A stretch of DNA of 27,419 nucleotides from positions 1-27,419 of the forward strand of contig JANQHY010000156.1 in the NCBI GenBank assembly GCA_028282395.1, in the 5' to 3' direction. Of this stretch, positions 17,901 through 24,355 are shown in pieces. The notes under the pieces were generated by a model. It worked only from the letters and a program-made list of their open reading frames with translations, was not told where the DNA came from and did not search any database. Numbering within the stretch: position 1 is the first letter of the stretch; each line of letters begins with the position of its first letter. The stretch comes from Gammaproteobacteria bacterium (GTDB taxonomy: Bacteria > Pseudomonadota > Gammaproteobacteria > UBA12402). The position numbers and the translations under genes were made by a program.

Positions 17901-18333
17901 TGATGAACGTCTACAACATTGTCGTGATAACTGGCAAGCACTTCTTCTCTCTTCTGGCCTACTTCCTGAACAACTGACAAGCGCCATAGAGACAATCACT
18001 CTAGCAATTAAACAAACATTAGCTGATAAACAGGGCCGTTGGTTGCTGCAGCACTACTCACACAGTGAAGCCGAATTTGCCCTTACACAGCATGATAACC
18101 ACTTTATTATTGACCGTACCTTTATTGATGAACAGGGCCAACGTTGGATTATTGACTATAAAATTAGCCAACACTCGACAGAGACAATTATTCAACAAGC
18201 GAACTTAGCTTCTCATCCATGGCGCCAACAATTAAGTCAATATGCAACACTCTTAGCAACACTGGACGGCCAACCACCTCGTTGTGCACTCTATTTTCCT
18301 CTGCAGCCACTGTTTGTTGAACTGACACTATAG
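14989..18333 (+). CDS. AddA/RecB-like UvrD-family helicase-nuclease
   Basis: A large (1114 aa) superfamily 1 helicase fused to a RecB-type nuclease, expected to process double-strand breaks for recombination. Walker A is APAGSGKTELL (residues 23-33), then TFTRKAANEMRRR (motif Ia region), DEFQD (Walker B, near 423), GDPMQSIYRFRQAE (motif III), TIHKAKGLEFD (motif V, near 766) and LLYVATTRAKRQL (motif VI, near 844). The C-terminal nuclease has IDRTF, IIDYK and QLSQY (about 1042-1080), the usual order of catalytic Asp, Asp-x-Lys and the following helix, so it looks active. AddA works with AddB, and RecB with RecC and RecD; none is in the window, and the upstream neighbour is the unrelated ATPase. 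The ATG at 14989 has a weak site (GGGT). The 3' end overlaps the convergent epimerase by 6 bases. Confidence 0.88.
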   Translation: MQSDDQQQRLIALSADRSFIVQAPAGSGKTELLTQRYLVLLAHAQKGPEEIIAITFTRKAANEMRRRIIAALCKAQNDEIPQAAHERHTWQLARAALQRNQQLDWQLLDNPNRLRIQTIDSFCAQLVKQMPTLSHFGARVVPLENPETLYQQAIAQLLQRLEQPQCPIELITLLQHLDNDLLQVEKLFIKMLQCRDQWLPHIIGARNDMELRATMESGLQAISDEQIQLLSQQFPPELFANLVELSAFAANHLIRAEKSSVITQCQHVPDAYATLEEKRQFWLGICQLLLTSQGQLRQRFDKNCGFPSASEKEHASDKAHNKLMKTQMKTFIETLQQYPHIIANLSQFQLTPPLNYPDHAWKIVDALLELLPHLVAELRLVFQQHGQVDFIEIAQAALVALGEEETPTDLALTLDYHIRHLLVDEFQDTSIAQFRLLEKLTAGWQADDDRTLFVVGDPMQSIYRFRQAEVGLFLRAQHQGIGQISLQSLTLTRNFRSVAEIVDWTNQTFQKIFPNEDNIANGAVTYTCATACSGAAKKGKVEFHALADEQQEAKKVVELTRQALNDEVKSIAILVKSRPHLIKILAALKAAALPYQAVEIDPLAKQPIVQDLVSLTRALLHPADRIAWLAILRAPWCGLTLATLHTLTQRTTIKNTTVWQTINDNNRIANLNKEERQRLTYLRQVMAIALISRRRHSLRQWVEQTWQALQGEACIASVNEKLAADAYFDFLDTIDHSGDIQTFTNFEEELTRRYANIGTNDSPVQILTIHKAKGLEFDTVIVAGLGYSNRSQESALLLWHEQPRQLTTTSDLILAPIKASQSSQHDAIYHYLNQQEKIKMAHEQLRLLYVATTRAKRQLHLTAHFCAEKVDAAPTADTLLYPLWPLVAEQFASLAQPTDSDESSSRIACHPPLQRLPLQQLNDLPQPPPMQMEATTQPQAIRFHSDQQALIGTVVHAILQQIATEGIDQWPDERLQHCRDNWQALLLSSGLLPEQLTSAIETITLAIKQTLADKQGRWLLQHYSHSEAEFALTQHDNHFIIDRTFIDEQGQRWIIDYKISQHSTETIIQQANLASHPWRQQLSQYATLLATLDGQPPRCALYFPLQPLFVELTL

Positions 18334-19227
18334 CTTTTCAACAAGTGCTTTAACAGCTGATTGAATATCATTGAATTTAAATTGATAATTCATCTCTTTC
18401 AATCGCTTTGGTATGACATGCTGCCCATCTAGCAATAACTCTTGCCCCATTTGACCATAAAGACACTTCACCAAGCGCGCTGGCATCGGCAACCAACATG
18501 GACGATGCAGTGCAGCCGCCAATGTTTTGGCAAATTGCCACTGTGGCACAGCATTTTCTGTGACGAAGTTAATTGCGCCCGTTATTTCAGGGTGAACAAG
18601 AAGGTAATCGATAATCTGCACAACATCATCGATATGAATCCAGGAGAGCAGCTGCTGGCCACTTCCCACCCTACCGGCCAAACCTAAACGGTATGGTCGC
18701 CATAATTTTGCCATCATACCACCATCGTGGCCAAGCACGACACCAAACCGCAATATAGTCACTGAAACTCCCTGTTTAATTGCTGGCTGCAGTGCCTGCT
18801 CCCATTCGATACCAACATGCGATAAAAAATTTACCGACTGTGGTAGCGCATCCTCTTCTGTACAAGCAACAGACGCATGACTATCATAGATACCAATAGC
18901 ACTAGCATTATAGAGATGAGGCCGTTGCGACTCGGGGCAGGCAAGAATTAATTCCACTAACTGTGCTGTGGTCTCAACCCTGCTCTGTAAAATCGCGCTT
19001 TTACGACTCTCTGACCACCTAGCGGCGGCAATATTTTCGCCACTTAAGTTAATGACTACATCAAATGAAGTTAACGTCTCTACATTAATGTCTTGCCAAA
19101 GAATAACTACTACGTTTTTATCTGGATGAGGCTGGCGCGATAACAGGACAATATCATGGCGCTCCTTTAATGTAGCCAGTAAATGGCCACCAATAAAACC
19201 GCTACCGCCAGCAATTAAAATCTTCAT
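18328..19227 (-). CDS. TIGR01777-family epimerase (YfcH-like NAD(P)-binding protein)
   Basis: A short-chain dehydrogenase/epimerase-fold protein, 299 aa. The nucleotide-binding glycine motif GGSGFIGGHL starts at residue 7, and VVINLSGENIAAARWSESRK is the hallmark of the YfcH/SDR39U1 group (TIGR01777). ILRFGVVLGHDGGMMAKLW and INFVTENAVPQWQFAKTLA are also typical. The substrate of this group is unknown. The start ATG at 19227 has a strong AGGAGG ribosome site 3-9 bases upstream; the frame continues to 19248 but that would place the site inside the gene. It is convergent with the AddA-like gene. Its promoter must lie in the short stretch before the microsatellite, where I see no clear hexamers. 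Confidence 0.88.
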   Translation of the reverse strand: MKILIAGGSGFIGGHLLATLKERHDIVLLSRQPHPDKNVVVILWQDINVETLTSFDVVINLSGENIAAARWSESRKSAILQSRVETTAQLVELILACPESQRPHLYNASAIGIYDSHASVACTEEDALPQSVNFLSHVGIEWEQALQPAIKQGVSVTILRFGVVLGHDGGMMAKLWRPYRLGLAGRVGSGQQLLSWIHIDDVVQIIDYLLVHPEITGAINFVTENAVPQWQFAKTLAAALHRPCWLPMPARLVKCLYGQMGQELLLDGQHVIPKRLKEMNYQFKFNDIQSAVKALVEKL

Positions 19228-19329
19228 CCTACCTCCTCTGTGCTCCATCTAATCATTATTCTACATTAAGAGACTAGGATTTGCATTTTCTCTCTTGCTT
19301 ATTATTACTGCTTGCAGGAGAAGGCTTTA

Positions 19330-19509
19330 ATGGTGAAGCCTTTTGCCCTCTACTCTACTCTGCTCTACTCTGCTCTACTCTACTCTACTCTGCTCTACTC
19401 TGCTCTACTCTGCTCTACTCTGCTCTACTCTCTCCCGTTCAAAGTGAGAAAGGCAATAAAAACAACTAATACTACCGCAATAGATAGAAACAAATCAACT
19501 ATTTTATAA
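19330..19509 (+). CDS. Possible small hydrophobic peptide encoded across the microsatellite
   Basis: An ATG at 19330 with AGGAGAAGG 5-13 bases upstream opens a 59-codon frame: MVKPFALYS, then a repeat-coded Leu/Tyr/Ser/Thr/Ala stretch, then a basic tail ending KSTIL. The hydrophobic stretch could span a membrane. The ribosome site is one of the best in the window, but the ATG lies in the loop of a 7-bp hairpin (AAGGCTT/AAGCCTT) and no promoter is obvious. All three plus frames through the repeat are free of stops by composition, so openness is not evidence. Treat it as a candidate only. Confidence 0.25.
   Translation: MVKPFALYSTLLYSALLYSTLLYSALLCSTLLYSLPFKVRKAIKTTNTTAIDRNKSTIL
19348..19432 (+). 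repeat. Pentanucleotide microsatellite CTCTA/CTCTG, 17 units
   Basis: Seventeen uninterrupted 5-base units: CTCTA or CTCTG in sixteen and CTCTC in the last, mostly alternating as a 10-base CTCTACTCTG unit. Unit length is not a multiple of 3, so each slip shifts the frame of anything translated across it. It lies between the epimerase gene and the PAS gene. Confidence 0.97.
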
Positions 19510-19555
19510 TTCCTTACAATTAATACCTAATAAAATACAACAGTTTTATATTCCA

Positions 19556-20584
19556 TTAACAACCCACAGGAATCAAACAGGTAAATATTCTACTGCGGCC
19601 ACCAAGTTGTTCAAATTCAAATCTTCCTCCAATTAACTCTATAATTTTTTTAGCGATTTGCAAACGTAGATTAATTTGCACGCCATGACTGTGAAAAGAG
19701 GGGCTCCTCTGTTTGCCAATAACCGTCATTTTCAATTTTAATAGCCCCTGCTTTGACAATATTGCTGTTTGTCCAATATCTGTCTCCGTTTGCTCATCAG
19801 CCACTCTATTTAACAAACTCGCTTGAATAATTACCTGTCCAGACTCAACTACTGCTACACTATTTTGTAACAGATTTGCTATAACACGATGAATAAATAG
19901 TGACTGCCCACATAGTATCGGTGACAACCCTTCAGCTAATACTCTATGACAAATAATCCCTTTCCCTATCATGATTGGTGCAAGCGAAGCAATAGACATA
20001 TTTAATAATGCTTGCAGTGAAAAGTACTTTGGCTCTGCTAACGTTGTCTGCTGATTTAACGCTGCCATTTCCATAAAACCTGCAGCAAGATTGACCATCT
20101 CTTTAACAGAGTAAAATAGCGCCTCAGCGTTACAGTGACAATGATTACCTTGTCCAATGAACAGTGAGCTGCCAACACGCTCAGCGCTCTGTGCAATCGT
20201 TCTCAATCGCTTCTGACGGCTAATATCAACTGAGACACCGATTACCCCAGAGACATTGCCATGCTCATCATAACAAGGCGATTTGCTCGTTAGAAATGTT
20301 TTCTGACCAATATCATTGCTTGCCGGCCATCTCTCTAAGTACTCGAGAGCACCACAAGTCATGACACGCCGATCAATTTGACGTAATTTCTCTGCTTGGT
20401 CATGCCAAGGTAAATCATTATCAGTTTTACCAATGATATCGCGATTTGATACCATGCCTACTGTGCGTGCAACATAAGGATTACACCATAGATAAGCACC
20501 CTGCTTATCTTTTAAATAAATATTAACTGGCACGCGCTTGGGAATACAACGCTCAATGCGTTGCAATAATATTGTATGATTCAT
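19556..20584 (-). CDS. PAS-domain protein with degenerate histidine-kinase core
   Basis: A 342-aa soluble protein. Residues 10-130 form a PAS/PAC sensor (YLKDKQGAYLWCNPYVA at the start; VIGVSVDISRQKRLR at the PAC end), followed by a short helical region and an ATPase-like fold with an N-box-like FIHRVIANLLQNSVAVV. The C-terminus IAKKIIELIGGRFEFEQ matches the end of HATPase_c. However, where the phosphoacceptor H-box should be there is no His followed by E/D-x-R-T-P, and no DxGxG box G1 is visible ahead of the last helix. It is therefore probably a sensor that no longer autophosphorylates, or a decayed kinase. No response regulator gene is near. The ATG at 20584 follows a strong promoter at 20806-20834 by a long leader. 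Confidence 0.75.
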   Translation of the reverse strand: MNHTILLQRIERCIPKRVPVNIYLKDKQGAYLWCNPYVARTVGMVSNRDIIGKTDNDLPWHDQAEKLRQIDRRVMTCGALEYLERWPASNDIGQKTFLTSKSPCYDEHGNVSGVIGVSVDISRQKRLRTIAQSAERVGSSLFIGQGNHCHCNAEALFYSVKEMVNLAAGFMEMAALNQQTTLAEPKYFSLQALLNMSIASLAPIMIGKGIICHRVLAEGLSPILCGQSLFIHRVIANLLQNSVAVVESGQVIIQASLLNRVADEQTETDIGQTAILSKQGLLKLKMTVIGKQRSPSFHSHGVQINLRLQIAKKIIELIGGRFEFEQLGGRSRIFTCLIPVGC

Positions 20585-20722
20585 TCCTACCCTACCTTAT
20601 TCCATTAATCATTCGACTCTACTACTTTAGCACACGTTTTATTTATCGCTGGAAATATTATTGATTATTTAAAAAGGATGACGCAGATGTCTTTTTTTTA
20701 CTCTTTTTAATTCCACAAAATC

Positions 20723-20919
20723 TGTGGATAACATTGTGGAAAAACCCTGAAATCATTAATGAGAACCGCAATAATTGGTACTTTGTGTTAGAATGTTCAA
20801 TATCTATTATACTTATAATGAATAAAAATTTCAATAACTTAGGCTGTCTAACTGTTAGTTAAAAGTACAGATAAAAAAGATTAGTAACTTTTCAACGATT
20901 TAAAAAGCGTTGTGCATAA
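20723..20919. promoter_or_regulatory. DnaA-box-like sites in an AT-rich gap
   Basis: The gene-free stretch 20585-20978 holds TGTGGATAA (20723-20731, reverse complement of the perfect box TTATCCACA), TGTGGAAAA (20735-20743, one mismatch, same orientation, 12 bases on) and TGTGCATAA (20911-20919, fits TTATNCACA). The surroundings are strongly AT-rich. This could be a minor DnaA-binding region or an origin-like site; three boxes are fewer than in most origins. Confidence 0.35.
20806..20834 (-). promoter_or_regulatory. Consensus-like promoter of the PAS gene
   Basis: On the minus strand TTGAAA (20834-20829), a 17-base spacer and a perfect TATAAT (20811-20806). Transcription would begin near 20799, giving a leader of about 215 bases that contains the two paired DnaA-box-like sites. 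Confidence 0.65.
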
Positions 20920-20978
20920 ATCGGTAAAAACTTCTCTCCATGCAAGCAGTTTAATAAGTTAACACTTTATTAAAAACC

Positions 20979-22208
20979 TCAATGTTTTTTAATCTTCATG
21001 ACCTGACAATCAATCTGACCTTGATGTAATATTAACCTCAATGCATCACTCTGTTTTAATTGATCAGCGCGATAAATAATTTCTCCAGCCTCATCTGCAG
21101 TTGAAAGTTTTCTTGCAATACTATAGCCACGTGCTAATGTGGCTAACGGACTTATTGCATTCAGTGCGCGAACTAATGTTTGTAACTTATTGTCACTGTT
21201 TTGCAGATGATGTTGTTGCGCTAAAATTAATCGCTGTTGCAACTGTTGTAACTGTTGCTGTTGTAGTTGCAACTGCTTCTCCGGGTGTTGTTGATAAAAA
21301 CGTTGAACTAACCCTCGTAACTGTTCACTGATGTAATCAAGATGATGATCGAGTTGTCGTTTTAGTCGTACAAGAGAGTAATCTAATGATTGCATTAATT
21401 CCTGGCAGTCTGGTGAAATCAACTCTGCTGCAGCTGAAGGCGTTGCCGCACGATAATCCGCAACAAAATCAGCAATAGTAAAATCAACTTCATGACCTAT
21501 TGCAGAAACGATTGCTAATTTACTCGCAAAAATTGCTCTGGCAACACTCTCCTCATTAAATGCCCATAGATCCTCCAATGAGCCGCCACCACGTGCTAAT
21601 ACGAGTAGATCGCACTCATCACGACTGTTAGCGGTTTCAATCGCACCGACAATCTGTGCTGCCGCTCCTTCACCCTGAACTAGCGTTGGATAGATAATCA
21701 CCTCTAATATAGGGTAACGCCGTTTTAATACACGCAAAATATCATGAATAGCTGCGCCAGTTGCAGAGGTAATAATACCAACACGTTGTGGCAACTGTGG
21801 CAATGATTGTTTATGTTTGTCAGCAAACAGCCCTTCTGCGGCCAAACGTTTCTTCAACTGCTCAAAAGCTAGCTGTAATGCCCCACTCCCAAGTGGTTCA
21901 ATGTGTTTAATGATCATTTGGTAATCACCACGACCACTATAGAGGGTAACCTGACCATACGCCAATAACTGCATACCGCTCTCTGGCACAAAGCGACTTA
22001 ACTGATTGCTACCATGGAACATCGCACAGCGTAGCTGTGAATTTTCATCTTTAAGCGTAAAATACCAATGGCCAGAAGCAGGTGAAGCAAAATTGGACAC
22101 TTCACCTTCCACCCATAATGGTGGAAAACTCCCCTCTAATAGCCCTTTCACGCGCCGGTTAAGCTCACTAACCGTTAAACGCAATGGTTCTTGTGGATTC
22201 TCTATCAT
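20979..22208 (-). CDS. xseA: Exodeoxyribonuclease VII large subunit
   Basis: Catalytic subunit of exonuclease VII, which degrades single-stranded DNA to oligonucleotides with the small subunit XseB. The N-terminal OB-fold carries WVEGEVSNFASPASGHWYFT and LRCAMF, near-identical to other XseA proteins; the catalytic core has GIITSATGAAIHDIL, LVLARGGGSLEDLWAFNEE, SAIGHEVDFTIADFVADYRA and TPSAAAELISPD. A long Gln-rich coiled coil follows (about 280-350), then the C-terminal segment LARGYSIAR. I chose the ATG at 22208: AGAG lies 8 bases upstream and 11 residues then precede TVSELN, as in E. coli. ATGs at 22214 and 22226 are alternatives. xseB is not in the window. Confidence 0.93.
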   Translation of the reverse strand: MIENPQEPLRLTVSELNRRVKGLLEGSFPPLWVEGEVSNFASPASGHWYFTLKDENSQLRCAMFHGSNQLSRFVPESGMQLLAYGQVTLYSGRGDYQMIIKHIEPLGSGALQLAFEQLKKRLAAEGLFADKHKQSLPQLPQRVGIITSATGAAIHDILRVLKRRYPILEVIIYPTLVQGEGAAAQIVGAIETANSRDECDLLVLARGGGSLEDLWAFNEESVARAIFASKLAIVSAIGHEVDFTIADFVADYRAATPSAAAELISPDCQELMQSLDYSLVRLKRQLDHHLDYISEQLRGLVQRFYQQHPEKQLQLQQQQLQQLQQRLILAQQHHLQNSDNKLQTLVRALNAISPLATLARGYSIARKLSTADEAGEIIYRADQLKQSDALRLILHQGQIDCQVMKIKKH

Positions 22209-22291
22209 AGTCATAACTCTAAGCATACTGCTGAACAGTCAAATAATATAGTTAATTTAACACTTTTTTATTTTCTTGCTCCCGAACACAT

Positions 22292-22316
22292 CGTCCTGCA
22301 GCTTGTCCGCGGGACG
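22292..22316. repeat. Palindromic repeat element, decayed copy B
   Basis: CGTCCTGCAG-CTTGT-CCGCGGGACG: a 10-bp stem with one mismatch and one wobble around the loop CTTGT, the reverse complement of the ACAAG loop of copy A. It is a GC-rich island between xseA and the calpain-like gene and the best preserved of the three copies. Confidence 0.6.
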
Positions 22317-22374
22317 TCGAGGTGTTGGTAGTCGCTAGGCAATAAATAGTAAGTTGAGAGAGACTATGTGAATC

Positions 22375-22391
22375 GACCACTTTTAGTGGCC
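22375..22391. terminator. Short hairpin after the calpain-like gene
   Basis: GACCAC-TTTTA-GTGGCC forms a 6-bp stem with one wobble, 17 bases past the stop of the minus-strand calpain-like gene. It lacks a U-run on the correct side, so it is at best a weak 3' structure. Confidence 0.25.
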
Positions 22392-22407
22392 AGTAATAAT
22401 ATTTTTT

Positions 22408-23781
22408 TTAATATGAGAATGTGGACAAATTTTGATCTTTTGGCGCATTATCTAAATTTTCATTGTCATTTTGTGAAGAGCTATGTTGATAAGAAGAGAA
22501 ATAACTGACGCCCGAGTAAACGACATTAGCGCTACCAAAAGTTACTAATGCAAATGACAGTTTCCGTGAGAATTTATTATCCGCGACTACCCTCATTAAA
22601 GTATTTGGTGGCGCAAAGCTGTTTTTTGCCCATAACCCCCATAATCCAGCCATTAAACAAATAGTCCCAATTGAAAAAGTCTTCTTATGAAAACCCTGCT
22701 GCTCTATTCGCTTCGTTATATCGATTGTGGTTTGGCTACATTGATTTAAGGTGCCATCTGCATAGGAAAGAGTATCAGAATTGACAATAAAATCACGAAA
22801 TCTGATCGCAATGATACTGTCATCAAAACCATTAACATCCACTATAGGTAAAGCAGACCGACTCATATCTATTTTATTGTAAAATCTATTACGCCAACCA
22901 GAATAGTAGGTAACCGTGCGCTGTAAAGCCGTCATAAGATTAATATTATTATTACCCCAGGGATTACTCAGTAGTATATAGCCCTCAGCTTCATTCTTTA
23001 AATAAATAACATTAACAACTTCATAGCCATGATCATTTACCACACCATATCTATTTTGCTTGAAAGAAGCGATCATTAACTTATTATTTCTCAAGCGCAC
23101 AGCAACTCTCTTTTCAATAAAAGCATTAATGCTTTCAGCAGTATCTTCAACATAACAATGCGATAGAAAATCTTTCTTAATTTCACTCCCTAATAATAGG
23201 GTAAAGCATTCAAGCTTTCTTGTTGCTGTTTCATAATCAATTAGTTTCTTATTTTTATGGTGATAGTCATTTAACAATTTACAGTAAAAAGATGATCTGT
23301 CTTCACATAGATAATGCTGAACAAAAGCTTTCTCCAGTAGCTTAACCCAAGGTGAACTTTTACACCCCTCAGTGAAAACAATCGTTTTTTTTACTTTATA
23401 GAACTTAGCTTGGTTCTTTTTATTATATAACCTGATACAGACATGGTTATTATCATTCTCTAATTCAAATATATTTTCTGTTATATATTTTGGGTTCTTT
23501 CTTACCATTGCTCTCAACTGTGCTAAAACATTACAATTACCCAATAAATAAGATTGTTGAATATCATTTATAGAAATCGCTTTGTCATAAATCTTTTCCT
23601 TTATGGGCACAAGCTGGTTTTCATCTGATACAAGTGAAAATTTAGTTATCCCAAGCTCCTGTAAACTTTCTCGCTCAGAATAACGAAAGTTTACTTCATC
23701 GCTAGTTTTATAGAGCAATGAATCTTTAAGTAAAATCATATCGTCTTGGTGAGGTAACTGTGTTAAGCGTCTATCCTGCAT
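22408..23781 (-). CDS. Calpain-like cysteine protease (family C2 fold) with C-terminal membrane hairpin
   Basis: A 457-aa protein whose middle matches the papain-fold calpain core. The Cys motif reads DIQQSYLLGNCNVLAQL with C83 (calpains: QGxLGDCWLLAA, here one residue longer between Gln and Cys). Next comes SPWVKLLEKAF (144-153), equivalent to the calpain LWVxLLEKAY helix. The His motif is DHGYEVVNV with H251 (calpain GHAYSV), and the Asn motif is LLSNPWGNN with N273 (calpain RNPWG). The His-Asn spacing of 22 is close to calpain's 24. Two hydrophobic segments follow (about 369-385 and 408-428) with an Asn/Asp/Ser-rich tail. There is no signal peptide. The ATG at 23781 has no strong ribosome site. 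The gene stands alone between repeats. A host-targeted effector is my inference; catalysis is predicted from the triad only. Confidence 0.72.
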   Translation of the reverse strand: MQDRRLTQLPHQDDMILLKDSLLYKTSDEVNFRYSERESLQELGITKFSLVSDENQLVPIKEKIYDKAISINDIQQSYLLGNCNVLAQLRAMVRKNPKYITENIFELENDNNHVCIRLYNKKNQAKFYKVKKTIVFTEGCKSSPWVKLLEKAFVQHYLCEDRSSFYCKLLNDYHHKNKKLIDYETATRKLECFTLLLGSEIKKDFLSHCYVEDTAESINAFIEKRVAVRLRNNKLMIASFKQNRYGVVNDHGYEVVNVIYLKNEAEGYILLSNPWGNNNINLMTALQRTVTYYSGWRNRFYNKIDMSRSALPIVDVNGFDDSIIAIRFRDFIVNSDTLSYADGTLNQCSQTTIDITKRIEQQGFHKKTFSIGTICLMAGLWGLWAKNSFAPPNTLMRVVADNKFSRKLSFALVTFGSANVVYSGVSYFSSYQHSSSQNDNENLDNAPKDQNLSTFSY

Positions 23782-24063
23782 GGTAAATTTAAATTTTTTT
23801 ATCTAATAAATGGTGGGAGCAACCCACTCCACTATAATGATTGCGTTTTAACATACCCCATACTTTAGTGCAACTACGTCTGCCTGAATCCCGCGATCAA
23901 GTCACGTGATGACGGAGGTTTGGGGTACAGAACAATGGAAGTTTAGACTACGGAACGATAGGATTTGAGCGGATCACGGGAAGAGATGGAAAGATCAACC
24001 GTTTAAATATTGAACATTGTCTCACTTAAATGTCATGTTAGAATGGCCAAGTAGCTATAGAAA
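23782..24063. other. Gap upstream of the calpain-like gene
   Basis: About 280 bases with no ORF that I trust. On the calpain side it has a hairpin GTGGG-AGCAA-CCCAC (about 23813-23827), in the leader if transcription starts upstream; TATAGT on the minus strand (about 23833-23838) is a possible -10. Repeat copy C is inside. The stretch 23920-24063 shows nothing recognisable. Confidence 0.4.
23888..23910. repeat. Palindromic repeat element, decayed copy C
   Basis: ATCCCGCGA-TCAAG-TCACGTGAT: a 9-bp stem with two mismatches. Flanks CCTGA and GACGG resemble the outer parts of the GTCATCCCGCGG-type dispersed palindromes known from several proteobacteria. The loop TCAAG is close to the ACAAG of copy A. 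Confidence 0.5.
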
Positions 24064-24119
24064 GCTCTCAGTATGCTCTCAGCATCGATATTGCAACAAT
24101 AATATTATTGTTGCATAAT
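24064..24119 (+). promoter_or_regulatory. CDGSH gene promoter enclosing a perfect 24-bp palindrome
   Basis: TTGCAA (24091-24096), 17 bases, CATAAT (24114-24119). Bases 24092-24115 (TGCAACAATAAT and its exact reverse complement) form a perfect 24-bp palindrome filling the spacer and touching both hexamers. Upstream, GCTCTCAG occurs twice (24064-24071, 24075-24082), 11 bases apart, one helical turn. No T-run follows, so a terminator is unlikely. Confidence 0.65.
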
Positions 24120-24158
24120 AAAACCGGTCTAATTAGAGTAGGATTGAGAGAAAATCGC

Positions 24159-24350
24159 ATGAAAATTAATACTGAACAACTCCCTAACCGCCATGAAGAG
24201 CAGCTAGCCGACGGTGATGAGCGTAAACGCATCTCCTTCTGTCGCTGCTGGCAATCGAAGCGCTTCCCCTACTGTGATGGCAGTCATCGCCAACACAACA
24301 GTGATACTGGTGATAATATCGGTCCAGTCGTCGTTATACGTGAAGAGTAA
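24159..24350 (+). CDS. CDGSH iron-sulfur domain protein
   Basis: A small (63 aa) protein with one complete CDGSH motif: C28-R-C30-W-Q-S-K-R-F-P-Y-C39-D-G-S-H43. In the family these three Cys and one His hold a redox-active, acid-labile [2Fe-2S] cluster. There is no membrane anchor, unlike mitoNEET. The role of bacterial single-CDGSH proteins is largely unknown; redox or cluster transfer is usual. The ATG at 24159 has GAGAGA about 8 bases upstream; the frame runs back to a TTG at 24108 that lies inside the palindromic promoter. The LOG-family gene starts 6 bases after its stop, so they are one operon. Confidence 0.88.
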   Translation: MKINTEQLPNRHEEQLADGDERKRISFCRCWQSKRFPYCDGSHRQHNSDTGDNIGPVVVIREE

Positions 24351-24355
24351 ATATT

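Noticed and set aside
19321..19346. AAGGCTT/AAGCCTT hairpin with TTTT as a rho-independent terminator
   Set aside because: No plus-strand gene precedes it and the T-run is short; it more likely just encloses the ATG at 19330.
20942..20975. TTAATAA/TTATTAA hairpin after xseA as a terminator
   Set aside because: AT-only weak stem with a bulge and no following T-run.
21187..21290. CAACTGTTGTAACTG-type repeats as a tandem repeat element
   Set aside because: They encode the Gln/Leu-rich coiled coil of XseA and are explained by codon use.
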